Shown here: positions 9,732 through 51,054 of the stretch, in pieces
Position numbering within the stretch: position 1 is the first letter of the stretch
Layout: the number at the start of each line of letters is the position of its first letter
Notes under the pieces: generated by a model
Database searches by the model: none
What the model was told of the DNA's origin: nothing
What the model saw: the letters and a program-made list of their open reading frames with translations, nothing else
Origin: Chondrilla cf. caribensis
Taxonomy: Eukaryota > Porifera > Demospongiae > Chondrillida > Chondrillidae
Direction of reading: 5' to 3'
Assembly: GCA_964020155.1 (NCBI GenBank)
Contig: OZ026562.1
Coordinates: forward strand, 3,316,001 to 3,380,000
DNA: 64,000 bases
Made by a program: the position numbers and the translations under genes

Positions 9732-11720
9732 GACATCAGCCATCTTGTCCGTATGCTGATGAATGCACACATGCAGCATTATTTGGTACAGGACAGTCTG
9801 TTTGACTCCGGAAACCTCCCCCCTCCATAATATTCACCAACCCATCAAACATTTCAAGGTATTAGATTAATTGTTTGGAGTGTTGTTAGGAAGACTAGGG
9901 ACGATGGGTGAAATGGGCAATCCACTCACATCCATGAATCTCGTTGTAGAGTCCACTGGGACGTTATCTTCTTGTAAAGAGTGGTTTTACTTGCCTCTGG
10001 AAAGATGGGCAATCTTCTCAAATCCACGAATCTGTGTGTGGATTCCATTTCAATGATTTCTTCTGTTGAAGTGTAGTATAAGTGAGGCATACTGAAGAAG
10101 GTAAATATCACCATCACTGGTGAATAAGCATGTTTTCAATTTAAAATAGAGTAACTGCTCAATTTCCAATCACTACATTGACTTGTTCATGCATATGTTA
10201 TATAGTCAATAAATTTTTATGACAGTACCACCTGGTTGATAAGTACCCTGCCTATTATTATATCTAGATCTGTTAGCCCATAAATTTTTGTATGTACCTA
10301 ACTCATGTAAACTGTATCAACATGTAAACCATACTGATAGCAAGTACCCCAGATAAGAAGTACTCATTTATTATGTCCTCAATAGTTCTTACTAAGCAAG
10401 TTGGACTAATTATTAAATAATAATATGCATATGTCTGTATCCATTCTTCTTTTTATTATTATTATTGCAATAGTGTACGTATTGAATGTTTTTGTTATGA
10501 TTAGAGAACTTTATCGCGAAAACATCTCAACCAGCTGCAAGCTCATGAATAAATGAATCAAAAATAAGGGCACTTTTATACATGTAGCTTGATCACTGAA
10601 ATAATAAACAAGGCACAGAGTTCGCGAATGTTAAATCACAAATGTCACTCATGGACGAACTGAAACCATCAACACACACAAAAGGTTGTTCAATTAGACA
10701 TTCAATTAGTCTGCTTAGGACAGTACAGTTTTAATATAATATTTAATTGCTAATGTGTGCATATATGTGTAATTTGCATTTTTATTGACATTAATTGAAA
10801 TTATGAGCATATGTATTGTACATATGTGTATAATAATAATAATGTAGTTATATCATTACTTATCATTATTTCCATCATTATCATTTTATTTTTAGTTGGA
10901 ATGTATGTAATAATAAACTGGTACAATTTAATGAAAAATATCATACACTGTGGTCTTGCATGCATGTTTCAAGAGCTTAAAATAATGCATCCATGCATAG
11001 TAATATGCATGGGTATCCAACAGAAAATAAAGTTTAATTGTCTGGCAATGGGCAAATTACCTGGAGGATAAGCATTTCATATACAAAATTAATATGCGTA
11101 GACCAAGCAGGTATTATAATATTAAGATATACATACGTACGCATATGCTACATGTAAGCAAGTATACACACTGACACATACATGTAAGGCAGTCTTACCA
11201 TGTGTAGATCAAGGCAAAGACTACAATGATGCAAACCACAACCACAACAACGGCAGCTACTCCCAAACCAATTCCAAGTTGAAATACAAGATCATCTAAA
11301 GACAAAAAATCAGGGATTAATAAACATAGGTTCATATTGCTAATGAACATGCAGTATTATGTGTAGCACACAATGTGATATTACTAATTATTAGGACATG
11401 CAGATGCATAAAAATGGACACCGATCTACATGCTCATTTTAATATTGTAATATGATAATAATAAATATTCATAAAAATTTTGTTGCAATAGTACAACTAT
11501 CTTGCAACCATAATTATAGGAAGTTTGGTGCAAGGAAAATTGTTCATGTGAGTAATATTGACCACCTAGTGGGTCTTGTGTCAAAATATGCATATAAAAC
11601 TCATTATGTGAGAGTTCTATATACTTTAGTGAAACATCCACTAGCAAATATGACATTATAGCTCTTCAAACCCTCAAATTTAATGGACTGAGAATTTTCT
11701 AATTTTCTTGTATGACATTG
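9732..11720. repeat. Segmental duplication A (matches 16495-18010)
   Basis: This stretch, from the fucosyltransferase stem through the X1 terminal and transmembrane exons, is repeated in the same order at 16495-18010. Copy A has extra DNA around 10380-10900. The duplicated unit therefore contained a fucosyltransferase plus an X gene. Confidence 0.8.
10116..11056. other. 3' flank of X1; no further gene seen
   Basis: AT-rich spacer between the fucosyltransferase pseudogene and the proposed X1 stop. A minus-strand AATAAA lies at 10885-10890, about 170 bp past that stop, and could be the X1 polyadenylation signal. It is absent from the duplicate copy. Confidence 0.35.
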
Positions 11721-14288
11721 ATGTTTCAACTGTGGTTAGATTGGAAGTACACTTTAATTACTAAGTCATATAAAACAGAACACAGTGTATGTACTGTGAA
11801 TACAGCCATGAACCACTCACACATGCATGTACAGTATAGTGAAATGTGGAGAAAAGTACATGCAAAGCGATCGCAGACAAGCATACATCTGATATGCACA
11901 TACAACCATACAATATCCTCTATTTGCATTCAGATGGCTTTGCAAACACAAATTGAAGTCAACCAGTGGTTAGACTGGACATGTGTAATATTTTGCAGAC
12001 AGATAAAAATAATTATATACATATATACAGACACACTCTTATACACATACGGTATAAATGTACATGTACGTATATGGAATACACATATGCATTTACTGCA
12101 TATTATACTTATGTGCATATTAATTAAACATGCCTGCATATGCTATATAAAACATGTACACTCCTGTATGCACATCAAACACATGCACTCACATGAATAC
12201 GTGTACACACATACATACATACTTGATTCATAATTTGTTGTTAGCTCTGTTGAAGTACTGTAACAGATTACGATTATTGCTATATATGTGAAGAGGTACA
12301 GAATCGATCACTTATCCCTCACTTCCACCAGATGTGAAGTATATACATGCATAAACTATGTAGACAACAGCAACACCACAATTAACATAACACACTATTC
12401 ATATTGAATAATTATACAATTTATTATAATAGAAATAATTCTTTAATACACATTTTCCTCTTAAAAATTTTAACCTTCCATATTCAGCCAACAAAGGTTG
12501 AGTTCGGAAAGAACAGTACATGAATATAGCTATTAGTCCCTCAAATTTTGAAATACATACATTAGTATTAGCAGTAGTAGTATGACGTATGCTCCCCAAG
12601 ACAAAGTAGATGCGCCAAATCTTGTAGGCAGATTGAAAATGAATGGCTAGGGGAGTTAATGATTGGAAAATGAGTTAATATAGCGTGCCCACACTCATCA
12701 TTAGTATAATATGTAGGTGGTAAAGAAAATACATCAATAATAATATACAAATACATACATATACACGTGAACACACATACACACAAACACACATACACAC
12801 ACATACACTGCTGTATTGCACATACACATAATATACCTGATTCCTGTGTACGTACTTGTGATGACTCTGGTGAAGAGATCATTTTAGTGCAACAAATATT
12901 CGATGCTGCAATAATATTCAAAAGAAAAAAAAAAGAATCACAAAAACACAGTCATGCGCAGACACTCAATGACATATAACTGTGCATAAATGTGTATAAT
13001 ATACACATAACGTAAATAGTACATCACATATACCTATGTGATGCAGTTTCATAGTGATCAGCATACATGTAGCTCCTTTCAAGCCCATGGATGGCCAGTG
13101 GACGCATGTAACATAATGGATTTGTGATGCGGTTCATTTATTAACTAATTTGAACCATTTGATATGTGAGGCATACAGAATGTTTATATATAGAGCACAT
13201 CTTTTAATATTATAGTCTACATTGGAATCTGTCTTATGCCGTCACATTATATGGAGAGACCTGTCTAATGTGGTCACCCACAGGGCCTCATATACAGTAG
13301 AGCCCGTCTAATGTGTTCAACTGTAAGGGACCTCATTTTTTGGCTGGATTAAAGAGATGGCTGTATTATTAAAATTGATTTGTAGGAAAGAACGTGTCAT
13401 ATGTGTAGTTCAGGTTTGGATCAGAGTGACCACTTTAGACAGATAATCTTATTGAGGTCAATATTCCTACAGAACCAACTGTAAATACATCAGTTATAAT
13501 ACAATACAATAGTGCAGGTATGTAGCGGACATCTAATAACTTGTGTGATGCATGTACATAGTATTTACCATTAATACAATGGGAGATGTTCATTCCATCA
13601 GCATATGCATTGTCATTTTTACTTCGGTTTAACACTATGCAGTATTTGTCATAATAACAATGCATTTCTCTTTCAAAGTCTAAGCAATCTGTACATGTAA
13701 GAATGAAGTACACACTGTAGAACAATAATGATATTATACAATGTAATTCAACATAATTATGTAGATGATTATTAATACATTGATAACTGTTGTTGGGAAA
13801 ACCCTTTTGGATTGAGGAGCATTTACGTACAAATGTCCAGATGAAGAACTCTCTTCACCAGACTGCATTTCTAAACACTCCTCAATCTGAAAGGATTCTC
13901 CCAACAGCAGATTATGACAACATGGTTTTTCACTCCAAATAATTTATATATAATATCAAGTACTGCATGCATATTCATCACAAATACCACATGCACGTTT
14001 TACATAATACAGTACAGGCTCATACCATAACTCATACACATATTGCATCCTGCACCAGGATCATTATTACAATTGTCCCAAAGATTGCAATCAGTAAAGT
14101 TGAATCCTGAAGAATGGTTGAAATCTGTACTTGCATCAGTACCATTCCATAGCAAAGTGTTGTTTATGCATTGAAGTCCACTTCCCTCATCTAAATACAT
14201 ATTATATGTACATATGACCTTCACTGCAAATGACTCTTGCTAGTAAAGTGCACAATATACATACGTGCGTATTTGTGTATGTCCAAGC

Positions 14289-14336
<48 letters not shown>

Positions 14337-14378
14337 ATGAATACGTCTGTATCTGTGTGTGTCTGTGTGTGTATGTGA

Positions 14379-14414
<36 letters not shown>

Positions 14415-14418
14415 GTGT

Positions 14419-14459
<41 letters not shown>

Positions 14460-15290
14460 TGTCTGTGTGTGTCTGTGTGTGTATGAGCATATGCATATAC
14501 CTATGTGTATCTGTGTAAATGTCTGTGTTTATGGGCATGTGTGTATTTTTGTGTTTGTGTGTATATGTAGATATGTGTAAGTGTGTGTGTACATTCATGC
14601 ATATGTGTATACATATTGTATACACATGTGTACACTCAGTTTGTGGAATCTATTTACTCCTACATATATAATACCTGCAGAGTTGCTCCTCTGTCTTTTG
14701 CTATCAATCTCATCATTGGCAATATACCCTCTTTTAGATATTTCTTCTGCAACACCTTGAGATCTTCCGTCATCTTCAGATGGTTCATTGTTATGTCTCA
14801 TCGACACAAGGTATCCATAGCACTGTATAATAGTGCAATTGAAGCAAAACATGATCATTGTGTGCATATAGTAGTGATAGGGTGGCAAGACTTAGCTATT
14901 TGCAACAGCCTTCAGACATACATTAATATGTTTTTGTGTATGTTTATTTGCACATGTACGTGAGTACACTGATAAACTGGCAAACAATGAGTTTATAATT
15001 TGGGTCATTAACATAGTTAAATTCATGTTTTTTCAATCGATTATAGATTCTGGTCATGAAGATCAACATCTATTATGAATGTATACTACAGAATAGATAA
15101 TGATATCACTGATCAAGAACAGCCGGAATACAATAATATATACAGTATGTATGCAAAGACCATTCAGTGACATCACCTAAGTACGTACTGGAGTCAGGAG
15201 CAACAGAGATAGCAGTAGAGGGAAAATTGGCAACTGATCCCGAGTGTTACCATCAGTTTGGTCTATTTGAACTTCAAATGTGAACTTCAT
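11057..15290 (-). CDS. X1: mucin-like type I membrane protein of an unrecognised family
   Basis: Not a family I recognise. Exons read from GT..AG junctions: 15290-15189, 14822-14675, 14190-14038, 13688-13569, 12905-12837, 12279-12223, 11295-11199, 11060-11057; about 249 residues. The first exon starts at the ATG at 15290 and ends in a leucine-rich signal segment (LLLSLLLLTP). Exon 2 begins CYGYLVSMRHNN and has dibasic sites. Exon 3 is Cys-rich with four N-glycosylation sequons (NNT, NGT, NHS, NFT). Exon 4 carries CLDFEREMHC. Two short Ser/Thr-rich exons follow, then a transmembrane exon (GIGLGVAAVVVVVVCIIVVF). The proposed last exon gives TGG TAA, leaving a two- or three-residue tail. Internal exons are phase 1-1. 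X2 is a longer paralogue. Exon structure is my reading; function unknown, probably a cell-surface glycoprotein. Confidence 0.6.
13788..13910. repeat. Fold-back repeat, arms about 30 bp
   Basis: CTGTTGTTGGGAAAACCCTTTT..GATTGAGGAG at about 13788-13823 pairs with CTCCTCAATCTGAAAGGATT..CCCAACAGCAG ending near 13910. It lies in the X1 intron between exons 3 and 4 and is absent from the X2 equivalent, so it is an insertion. Confidence 0.7.
14289..14590. repeat. Compound (TG)n microsatellite
   Basis: Two long TG runs (about 14291-14335 and 14383-14457) with interspersed TG-rich degenerate sequence, inside X1 intron 2. The X2 counterpart intron holds the (CT)n(GT)n tract at 25499-25630, so the microsatellite predates the duplication. 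Confidence 0.95.
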
Positions 15291-15934
15291 TTCAACAATA
15301 ATTTCAGTCCCTCTTCCAACACTGACAAAGGCACGTGAACAAGACCAGGACTATGAACTCTCTGATGTAAACTGCTATGCACGTGCATTAAGTTTTATGG
15401 ATTGTTATGTTTATAAATATCTATGACGAAATCTAATTGATTGTCTTTTAGGTGTATAAAAGCAAGGTACTTGTTCAGTGATTTAACTGATTTATACTGG
15501 TAAGATAGGGCATACATTGATGGTAGTAAACATTATTTTTCACTTAAGTATGTACTGTACTAATAAAATGATTATTATTGTAACATACGCACACATACTG
15601 TATTCCCGAGATATATGCACCAGCTAGGGGGCTGATACAGGAGAAAATAGCATTTTCATCATTACCACCCACTTTACACCCACGTGAAACAAACACATCT
15701 ATGAATGTACCACAAATGAAGTTATGTCTCAGTTATGAGCTATTATGTATGCGTAAGTACATGCATACCATGAAAACTTAATCATGTATACATTATATTC
15801 CAATTGTTATGTATAATATGTAGAAGATAGGAAAACAAACATAATATAGTAAATATATACTACTACTAATAATAATATCATTATGCTTTGTATAACTAGG
15901 GCATATAATAAAATATTATATATACACTATATAT
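15291..15934. other. 5' flank of X1; no gene seen
   Basis: Matches 26289-26830 upstream of X2 in the same order (for example GGGGCTGATACAGGAGAAAA), so it is a duplicated promoter-side flank. No core promoter element was identified with confidence. Confidence 0.5.
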
Positions 15935-16170
15935 ATATTTGATAGTGTTGTACATGACATTTTGTGGAAATGCCTACAGAGATTAGGGCTTTGCCCAAAA
16001 ATCATTACATTGTTAAGCTCAATTACAACAAAGTCAAAGCTGTGTTCAAACACCGAAAGGCCACACCAATTTCTTTCCTGTAAAACTTGGAGTCAAACAA
16101 GGATGTAATCTCAGCCCTCTCCTTTTCACCTTATACATAAATGAATTACCTAGCATGTTGAATCCCATCA
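15935..16170 (+). pseudogene. Non-LTR (LINE) reverse transcriptase fragment
   Basis: Translation across frames gives FDSVVHDILWKCLQRLGL, then GVKQGCNLSPLLFTLYINEL, the conserved reverse-transcriptase palm region of LINE-type elements. It is frameshifted and truncated at both ends. It ends about 20 bp before the start of the duplicated fucosyltransferase fragment, so it marks a duplication boundary. Confidence 0.75.
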
Positions 16171-16189
16171 CCATACTTAAATGCATTTT

Positions 16190-16915
16190 TATTCATATTC
16201 ATGCAACTCCCTTCCTCTTAGATGGATCAGGTGTTTTATACATACCTTCTTTCCATGGAATGATACAAGCTTCAGCTATGGTAATTTCAGATGCCATATG
16301 GTGTTCAAGTCGAATGTCTGCTTTCCTCAAGGGCTCTATCCTTTTTGGAGTTTTGCTTCTGAATTCAATATGGCTATACCAATTGTCCATTGTGATATTG
16401 AAATGGACATTTTTCTTGGTTTTGAACATAAAACATCTTATTTTATAAGAACACATAAATGAAAGTGAGAAGTGGGTCCAGGCAACGCGAGACTAATTGG
16501 AACACGACATCAGCCATCTTGTCCATATGCTGATAAATGTACACATGCAGTGTTATTGGGTACAGGACATTCTAGATCTGTTGGACTCGTTTTCTCTATC
16601 CTTGGAAACCTCCCCCCCCTCCATAATATTCCACCAGCCCATCAAACATTTCAAGGTATATAGATAAATTGTTTGAAGTGTTGTTAGGAAAACTAGGGAT
16701 GATGGGTAAAATGGGTGATCCACTCAAATCTACGTATCTGGCTGTAGAGTCCACTGGAATGTTATCTTCTTGTAAAGAGCAGTTTGAGTTGCTTTTGGAA
16801 AATGGGGCAATCAACTCAAATCCATGAATCTGTTTGTGGATTCCATTTCAATGATTTCTTCTGTTGAAGTGTAGTATAAGTGAGGCATACTGAAGAAGGT
16901 AAATATCGCCATCAC
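16190..16915 (-). pseudogene. Fucosyltransferase pseudogene 2
   Basis: Decayed copy corresponding to about 2745-3580 of the intact gene. The short reading KADIRLEHHMASEITIAEAC (around 16260-16340) and one VPVDSTARYV stem repeat (near 16750) are recognisable. It lacks the catalytic C-terminus and has frameshifts. A 44-bp relic at 16451-16494 (GAAGTGGGTCCAGGCAACGC) matches the right end of the 7691-9720 transposon and stands at the same site in the gene. Confidence 0.85.
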
Positions 16916-17375
16916 TGGTGAATAAGCAAGTTTTCACTTTAAAATAGAGTAACTGATCAATTTCCAATCACTACATTGACTTGTTTTTGCATATGTTATA
17001 TAGTCAATAAGTGTTTTGACAGTACCACCTGGTTGATAAGTACCCTGTTTAGTACATACTATTATATACCTCTAGATCTGTTAGCCCATAAATTTTTCTA
17101 TGTTACTAACTCATGCAAACTGTATCAACATGTAAACCATACTGATAGCAAATACCTCACATAAGAAGTACTCATTCGCTATGCCCTCAACAATACTTAC
17201 TAAGCAAGTCAATGGAATGTACGTAATAACAAACTTGTACAATTTAATAAAAAATATCATACACCGTGGTCTTGCATGTATGTATCAAGAGCTACTTAAA
17301 ATAATGCATCCATGCATAGTATTATGCATGGGTATCCAACAGAAAATGAAGTTTGATTGTCTGGCAATGGACAAA

Positions 17376-26830
<9,455 letters not shown>

Positions 26831-28216
26831 TATAATCGGAAATATTGGTGGGAAGAAAATTTTGCAATTAGTCGAATTTTAGGGTATTGGCGGTTTTTAT
26901 TTTGGCGGATGGCAAGCCCAGGTCGTAATATAATAAAGTATAGGTGGACATAAGGTAGCTTCTCAGAATTCCGTTCCTTTCTCTTGAAGTACCGATACAT
27001 CACCATGATTATTCGAGCCACACGGACGGCGCAACGTTGCGTTTACCTCACTGTATTGTGACGTAATCCGCACCTTTTTTACGAGTGTTATTATTTGCTG
27101 GCAGTAGTCAATCAAACTGCCAAACCACCAAAATAAAATGGCCGCCAAATTGAATATTTCCAGTTATATGGTATAGTATTATATAATAATATTATTATTA
27201 TTGTTATTATTATTATATTTTGTATAGCTAGTGCATATAATGATATAATTACAGTATATTATATATGATGCATTTTTATTTCTATAAAATATAATTATTC
27301 AACAGCAAGCCAGAAAATGGTATATATATATATATACCATGAGATAATAATGTAGTATTACAGACAAGTATCTGACACAGAATCACTGTTGAATCTCTGA
27401 ATGATGGAATCCAATTAAGCTCCATGATAATAGACAGGCCAAACTGGGGGTGTAGTAGATTTCTGTCATAATACCCATCTCTGTATGAGGCCTGACAGAG
27501 AAGCAAAGAATTAAGTAATAATAAGATCTGATTTCGAGGTCCAGACGTCATTTCGGTTTATGAGGACCGGTGATAATTATATATTATACATATAACACAG
27601 TTCATGTATGTAATAGTGATATATTATATCTAGCTACCTATAGCTAGTATATGTATTATACTGTATTTGTAACATTGATTAAAGAGTTTTAACTAATGTT
27701 ACAATGGATTTTCCCATTTGAAAAAAACATTACATGGACGCAATCAACACCCTAGTACTAATATTAATTGGTATACAGCATGTGTTAACTAAAACTCCGC
27801 ATGATAAAATGTGTATGTATAGTATATGCATGTAGTACCCATGTGAATTTTGTGCTATAATGTAACATAGTAGTTTCACACAATGCAAGTTAATGTAAGG
27901 GGTTATAATTCCATTATGATAGTGCATGCAATAGCATGTGCATAATATTTTTTATTATATGAACAGTTAGGACAAAGTGCTGTTATATTATTTGGATACA
28001 AGTATGTTCACACATCAAGAGAGATCATACACCTTTTCCTATATACGTATGAATGTGTATGTGATGATGAATGATGATTAAAATGAAAGCCTATAGTAAC
28101 AACATTGTGTTTATAAACATTAGTGTAACACTGATTAAATAATATCAATATTAATTAAATTATTATGATTATTATTATTATTCAGCTGGCAAAGTTGCAG
28201 CATCGATGGCTTCCTT
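26831..28216. other. Intergenic region between X2 and LRP-A
   Basis: AT-rich. A short CpG-containing patch sits at about 27000-27140, with ATGGCCGCC at 27137-27145. A minus-strand AATAAA at 27951-27956 could serve LRP-A, about 260 bp past its stop. An isolated minus-strand open frame at 27282-27551 starts with a hydrophobic run (ILLLLNSLLLCQAS) resembling a signal peptide; I recognise no family and cannot show that it is a gene. Confidence 0.4.
27951..27956 (-). promoter_or_regulatory. Possible LRP-A polyadenylation signal
   Basis: AATAAA on the minus strand about 260 bp downstream of the proposed LRP-A stop. It rests on the hexamer alone. Confidence 0.3.
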
Positions 28217-46977
<18,761 letters not shown>

Positions 46978-47110
46978 TTAGCTTAGCCTTAGCATAAATA
47001 CGAATTACCTTACACTATTAAACAGACGTAAGCTCGCATTGACGATCTCGCGCAGTTTTATAGCAAACCGTTTAGAAAACCAGTTGGTTCATCTGACGAA
47101 AGATCGCGGA

Positions 47111-48210
47111 TGATTGCGCAACACCCGACATATTACAACTTTTGTTGTGTATATTCACTAGGAGCGAACCTCGGTATTATCATATACTTTAGGACCATCT
47201 GGGTTAAATATTGCAGTTTGCATCACAGAGGTTTAATTCCTCAATACAAAGATCATTTCATACGGTACACTACTTCAATGGAACATAAAAATGTGTTCAT
47301 TTACAATAGTACTTCGTTTAGAGGTGCATACATACACATGCATATCCCATTATGTTGCTAAGCAGCCTGAAACACATGGAATGTGAAAGGAATAAGTACA
47401 CATAGGAGAAGTGATTGGTTTGATCATATAATACTAATATAAAATTCATACATAATATGGGGTGTACACCCCCCATCATCTGATATTTCTCAGTCATTGT
47501 TCGATTTGACAGCAAATGATCCAATTGTCATGGCATTTATCACAATCATTGTATCAGATTTCCAATGGACTGAGCACCTGTTTACACTTCAGTGTAATCA
47601 CACACTCTTGGCAATACAGAAGACTCTTCCACTCATGAAACCTGTGATAGGAATTGGGATTGGGCAGGATTGGAGGAAATTTCACAACCCCCTCTTGTCC
47701 TTCCACTACCACAAACACAATAGACAAATTTCCCAAACGAAACTGAATTAAGTCATTAGCTGCTTTTCACCCCAATTCATCACTAGGTACTCACGCTGGC
47801 TGTGGTTACTCCGCTTAGTTGAACTAGGGCAGAACAACTATGAAAATCCTAGCTGGTGCCACACACGGTAACATACTTGTGGTTTCGGATGAATATGTGA
47901 ACGGGTTTCTTCACTGTTCATCTTTTTGTACGTGAATGACAACACATGTACGTACATGTACACATACGTACATGTGTAAATGCAAATCACGTGCATATTA
48001 TGTGAGCTACGCACATGCAAGTATCGTTGAACCTGTATGAAAAGACCACTCAAAGGAGCAGGAAATGGTGGCAACTAAAGACAGGTATTTCACTGTGGTT
48101 GAGTTGACATAGTCAATAGTTCAATAATGGTCACTTAGGAAAGGTGCTCTTTGTGCGGCAGTGATCTTTATAAATATTACACCGAAGGCATGCATTACGG
48201 AAACAAACAC
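47111..48210. other. Intergenic; no gene seen
   Basis: Only short open frames without recognisable similarity. Confidence 0.5.
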
Positions 48211-48213
48211 ACA

Positions 48214-48331
48214 AGCACACACACACACACACGCGCGCGCACACACACAAACGCACACACATACGCACACTTACACATACACACACACATACGCCCGCAC
48301 ACACACACACACATACAAACACACACACATA

Positions 48332-48384
<53 letters not shown>

Positions 48385-48401
48385 ACACACGTACACACAC
48401 A
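48214..48401. repeat. (CA)n with CG interruptions
   Basis: About 190 bp of imperfect CA repeat with CGCGCGCA interruptions, intergenic. Confidence 0.95.
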
Positions 48402-49221
48402 CATGCACACATCACTATTAGGTTATATATAGTATAGAATAGAATTATTAGAATAGCAGGTATGTAGTTACCGGTATACCGCAATATTTTTTCAGAAATA
48501 CCGTGGTACTATATTTGTCAATACCGCCCAACACTACTTACAACCATGCAAACTACATATACCTAAAAAGGAAGACAAGAACAAAGTGGTGACTATCGAA
48601 ATGGGTATTCACTCATTTTCAACATTTCCACTTTGGTGACTAGTTGCATCATACACACTCCCATTCCCATTTTCACAATAATAAAGACCAAATAGTGACT
48701 ATGAAACAGGGGATTCAGTTACTTTCAACATTTCTGATTTGGTGTCCAGTTAGTTGCACCATACACATTCCCATTCCCATTTTCACAATAATGAAGGCAG
48801 AGTGAGTTGTCAACAATGGGATAACAGGAAGGAACAGACAGCATGTTGTGCACTTGTAAGGTTTCACCCTAAATTATAAACAAGTGTAGAATCACAACAG
48901 TGGGTGGATGCACTCAGGGTGGGTGACTGTGATATTGTTATACCAATCATGAGGTTAGCAAGCACAATTATCACATTATGTGAATAGTAACAGATTAAGT
49001 GCCAGTGCTATTCAACACCACTTTGTATTCACAGGGTGGTGAACAGATGGCTTCTCTATACTGGAGAAAGAATTCAGAAGTCTGGCCTCTCCCATTAGCA
49101 CATAAGATGAGATGAAAGAAAAACTTTAATCCAGAAGCCCACAAGAAAAGGAGTAGTGACTGTCACTATCAAACAAAGATTAATCTCTCTCTTCTGTGTG
49201 TGTCTGTGTTGTGTGTGTTGG

Positions 49222-49222
<1 letters not shown>

Positions 49223-49264
<42 letters not shown>

Positions 49265-49269
49265 TGTGT

Positions 49270-49341
<72 letters not shown>

Positions 49342-49342
49342 A
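49223..49342. repeat. (TG)n microsatellite
   Basis: About 120 bp, followed by a GGGTGGGTGTGTGGGGGGG stretch to about 49400. Confidence 0.95.
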
Positions 49343-50879
49343 TGTGTGGATGTGCATCTGTGTTGTGTGTGTGTGTGGGTGGGTGTGTGGGGGGGGTGTA
49401 TGTGTGCGTGCGTGTGCCTGCGCACAGTGAACTGTCATCTGGGCTGGTGTGACACACAAGCATGCGTAGATAGTATTCTAGACACATACAAGCATAATAA
49501 ACCTAGTACGGTACCATGTTTACACATCGTACAAACCGTAATATCCCACTGTATACTACTGTACGTATGTGAGTATACTACCAAGAATGATGTTATAAAA
49601 AGGTTCAACTGTATACCAGCATATAGGAGCACCACGTAGGGTGATATTATAAAGAGGTCTGGCTGTATACTAGTGTAAAGGAGTGCTAGTAAGAGTTGTG
49701 TTGTAAAGAGATTGACTGTACACAAATGTATGTTAGTAATACAAAGGGTGCATGCTGTTTAGAACAGTCCCAACTGCATTTGGTGTACAGGAACACTACC
49801 AAGTGTGATGTTATACAGAACGTACACTAATGTACATATGTGAGTAAAACAAGGGCAAAGTGTTTGTTCTGTGACATACATATTGCACTAAGTCCAGAGC
49901 TGGTGACTACACAAACATATAGAGATACCGCTAGACGGACTAACTATGTATACAAAACACAATAAATCGATTAATGATTTACTCAATATATACAGTAAAA
50001 CAGTGCAAAACAATCATACCCCCCTTCTTTGACATTTCAATTACACATTTTCCTCACTGTCTTCACCGAATCGCAAGACTATTAGAGAATACAGTGCTAC
50101 TTCTAAATGAACATTCACGCAAGTATGTACATGAGGAAATAGAGTATATGCGAGGTAGAATTCAATACGAAATCTTCAACATGATGCAGACAGCTCTACC
50201 ATAACTTAACACAACCACAATCAAGTATACACACATTTTTGGCGCTAGAAAAGTGAGAGACTTGGAAGAAATGTGCACCAGTACCAGATTGTATGTCTGG
50301 TAACCTGCACTGTGGCACCTGAAGATCATTAGTACAAGAAGAAAAAGACAATTGACGAAGAAAGGCAAATTTGAAATCTGCACCTGCTACAATTATTACA
50401 GAATTCAAATATGCATAGGTACAAGTATGTATGCCTGTGGGTAGTGTTGATGGGCAATATTCTGATATTTGTAGTCATTTGAGATGTCTGAAGGATATCA
50501 ATATGATATCGTGCATGTTGGGTCAGTATCAAGACAACATCTATGATATAGTATCATTGTATTGGATATTCCATGATATAGCTGTAGCCTGTCTAACTGT
50601 TATACAGCAATGAAAAGGTTTATTACCACTTTTTCGACGATTTCACTGTTTCATGTGTAGATATTAACCACACAAAGTTATTGTTGAAGTCTGTAGAGAG
50701 ATGTTGGAATTTGTAAGCAAGCAATTGCAGTCTTAGATCAGAGCATCTCTATAGGGAGACACTGTTGGAGACTAATCAGTTGAATACTCTCAAATGATAT
50801 TGCCCAACGCCAGTAGGCAGGTGAATAAACTAACACAAATTACTGTGACCAGTCACTCTCACAGTTTAGGCATTACGTA
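49343..50879. other. Intergenic; no gene seen
   Basis: No coding similarity recognised on either strand. Confidence 0.5.
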
Positions 50880-51054
50880 CTGTGAATTCTCATTAATCCG
50901 CCACCTCTTCATAGGCCAAACCTTTCAGTCCACCACAATTTCACAGTACCAATATAATGTACAAGTACCAATGAATATCCAGTTAATCTGCCAAACTCGT
51001 TAATCCACCATATTCTTTGAAAACGAAATGTGGCAAATTAACGAGTATTCACTG
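50880..51054. mobile_element. mariner-type MITE, family 2, copy 2
   Basis: 175 bp between TA dinucleotides (50878-50879 and 51055-51056), ends TGTGAATTCTCATTAATC and ACGAGTATTCACTG. Confidence 0.85.

Larger units (their letters stand above)
7319..10115 (-). pseudogene. Fucosyltransferase pseudogene 1, split by a transposon
   Basis: Decayed copy of the gene at 2225-3580. The 7319-7679 part matches the middle of the intact gene (around 2600-2990), and 9732-10115 matches its stem and N-terminal part. The catalytic C-terminus matching 2225-2600, including the FENTIDHDYISEK signature, is missing. Frameshifts and stops occur throughout. The two halves are separated by the element at 7691-9720. One VPVDSTTR-type stem repeat remains visible near 9930-9965. 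Confidence 0.85.

Noticed and set aside
12767..12979. Plus-strand open frames opposite the X stalk exons
   Set aside because: They are antisense shadows of minus-strand exons that have matching splice sites and conserved paralogues.
27282..27551. Possible secreted-protein first exon with a hydrophobic start
   Set aside because: Only the hydrophobic run supports it; no donor site with a continuing exon could be found. Mentioned within the intergenic entry, not called as a gene.
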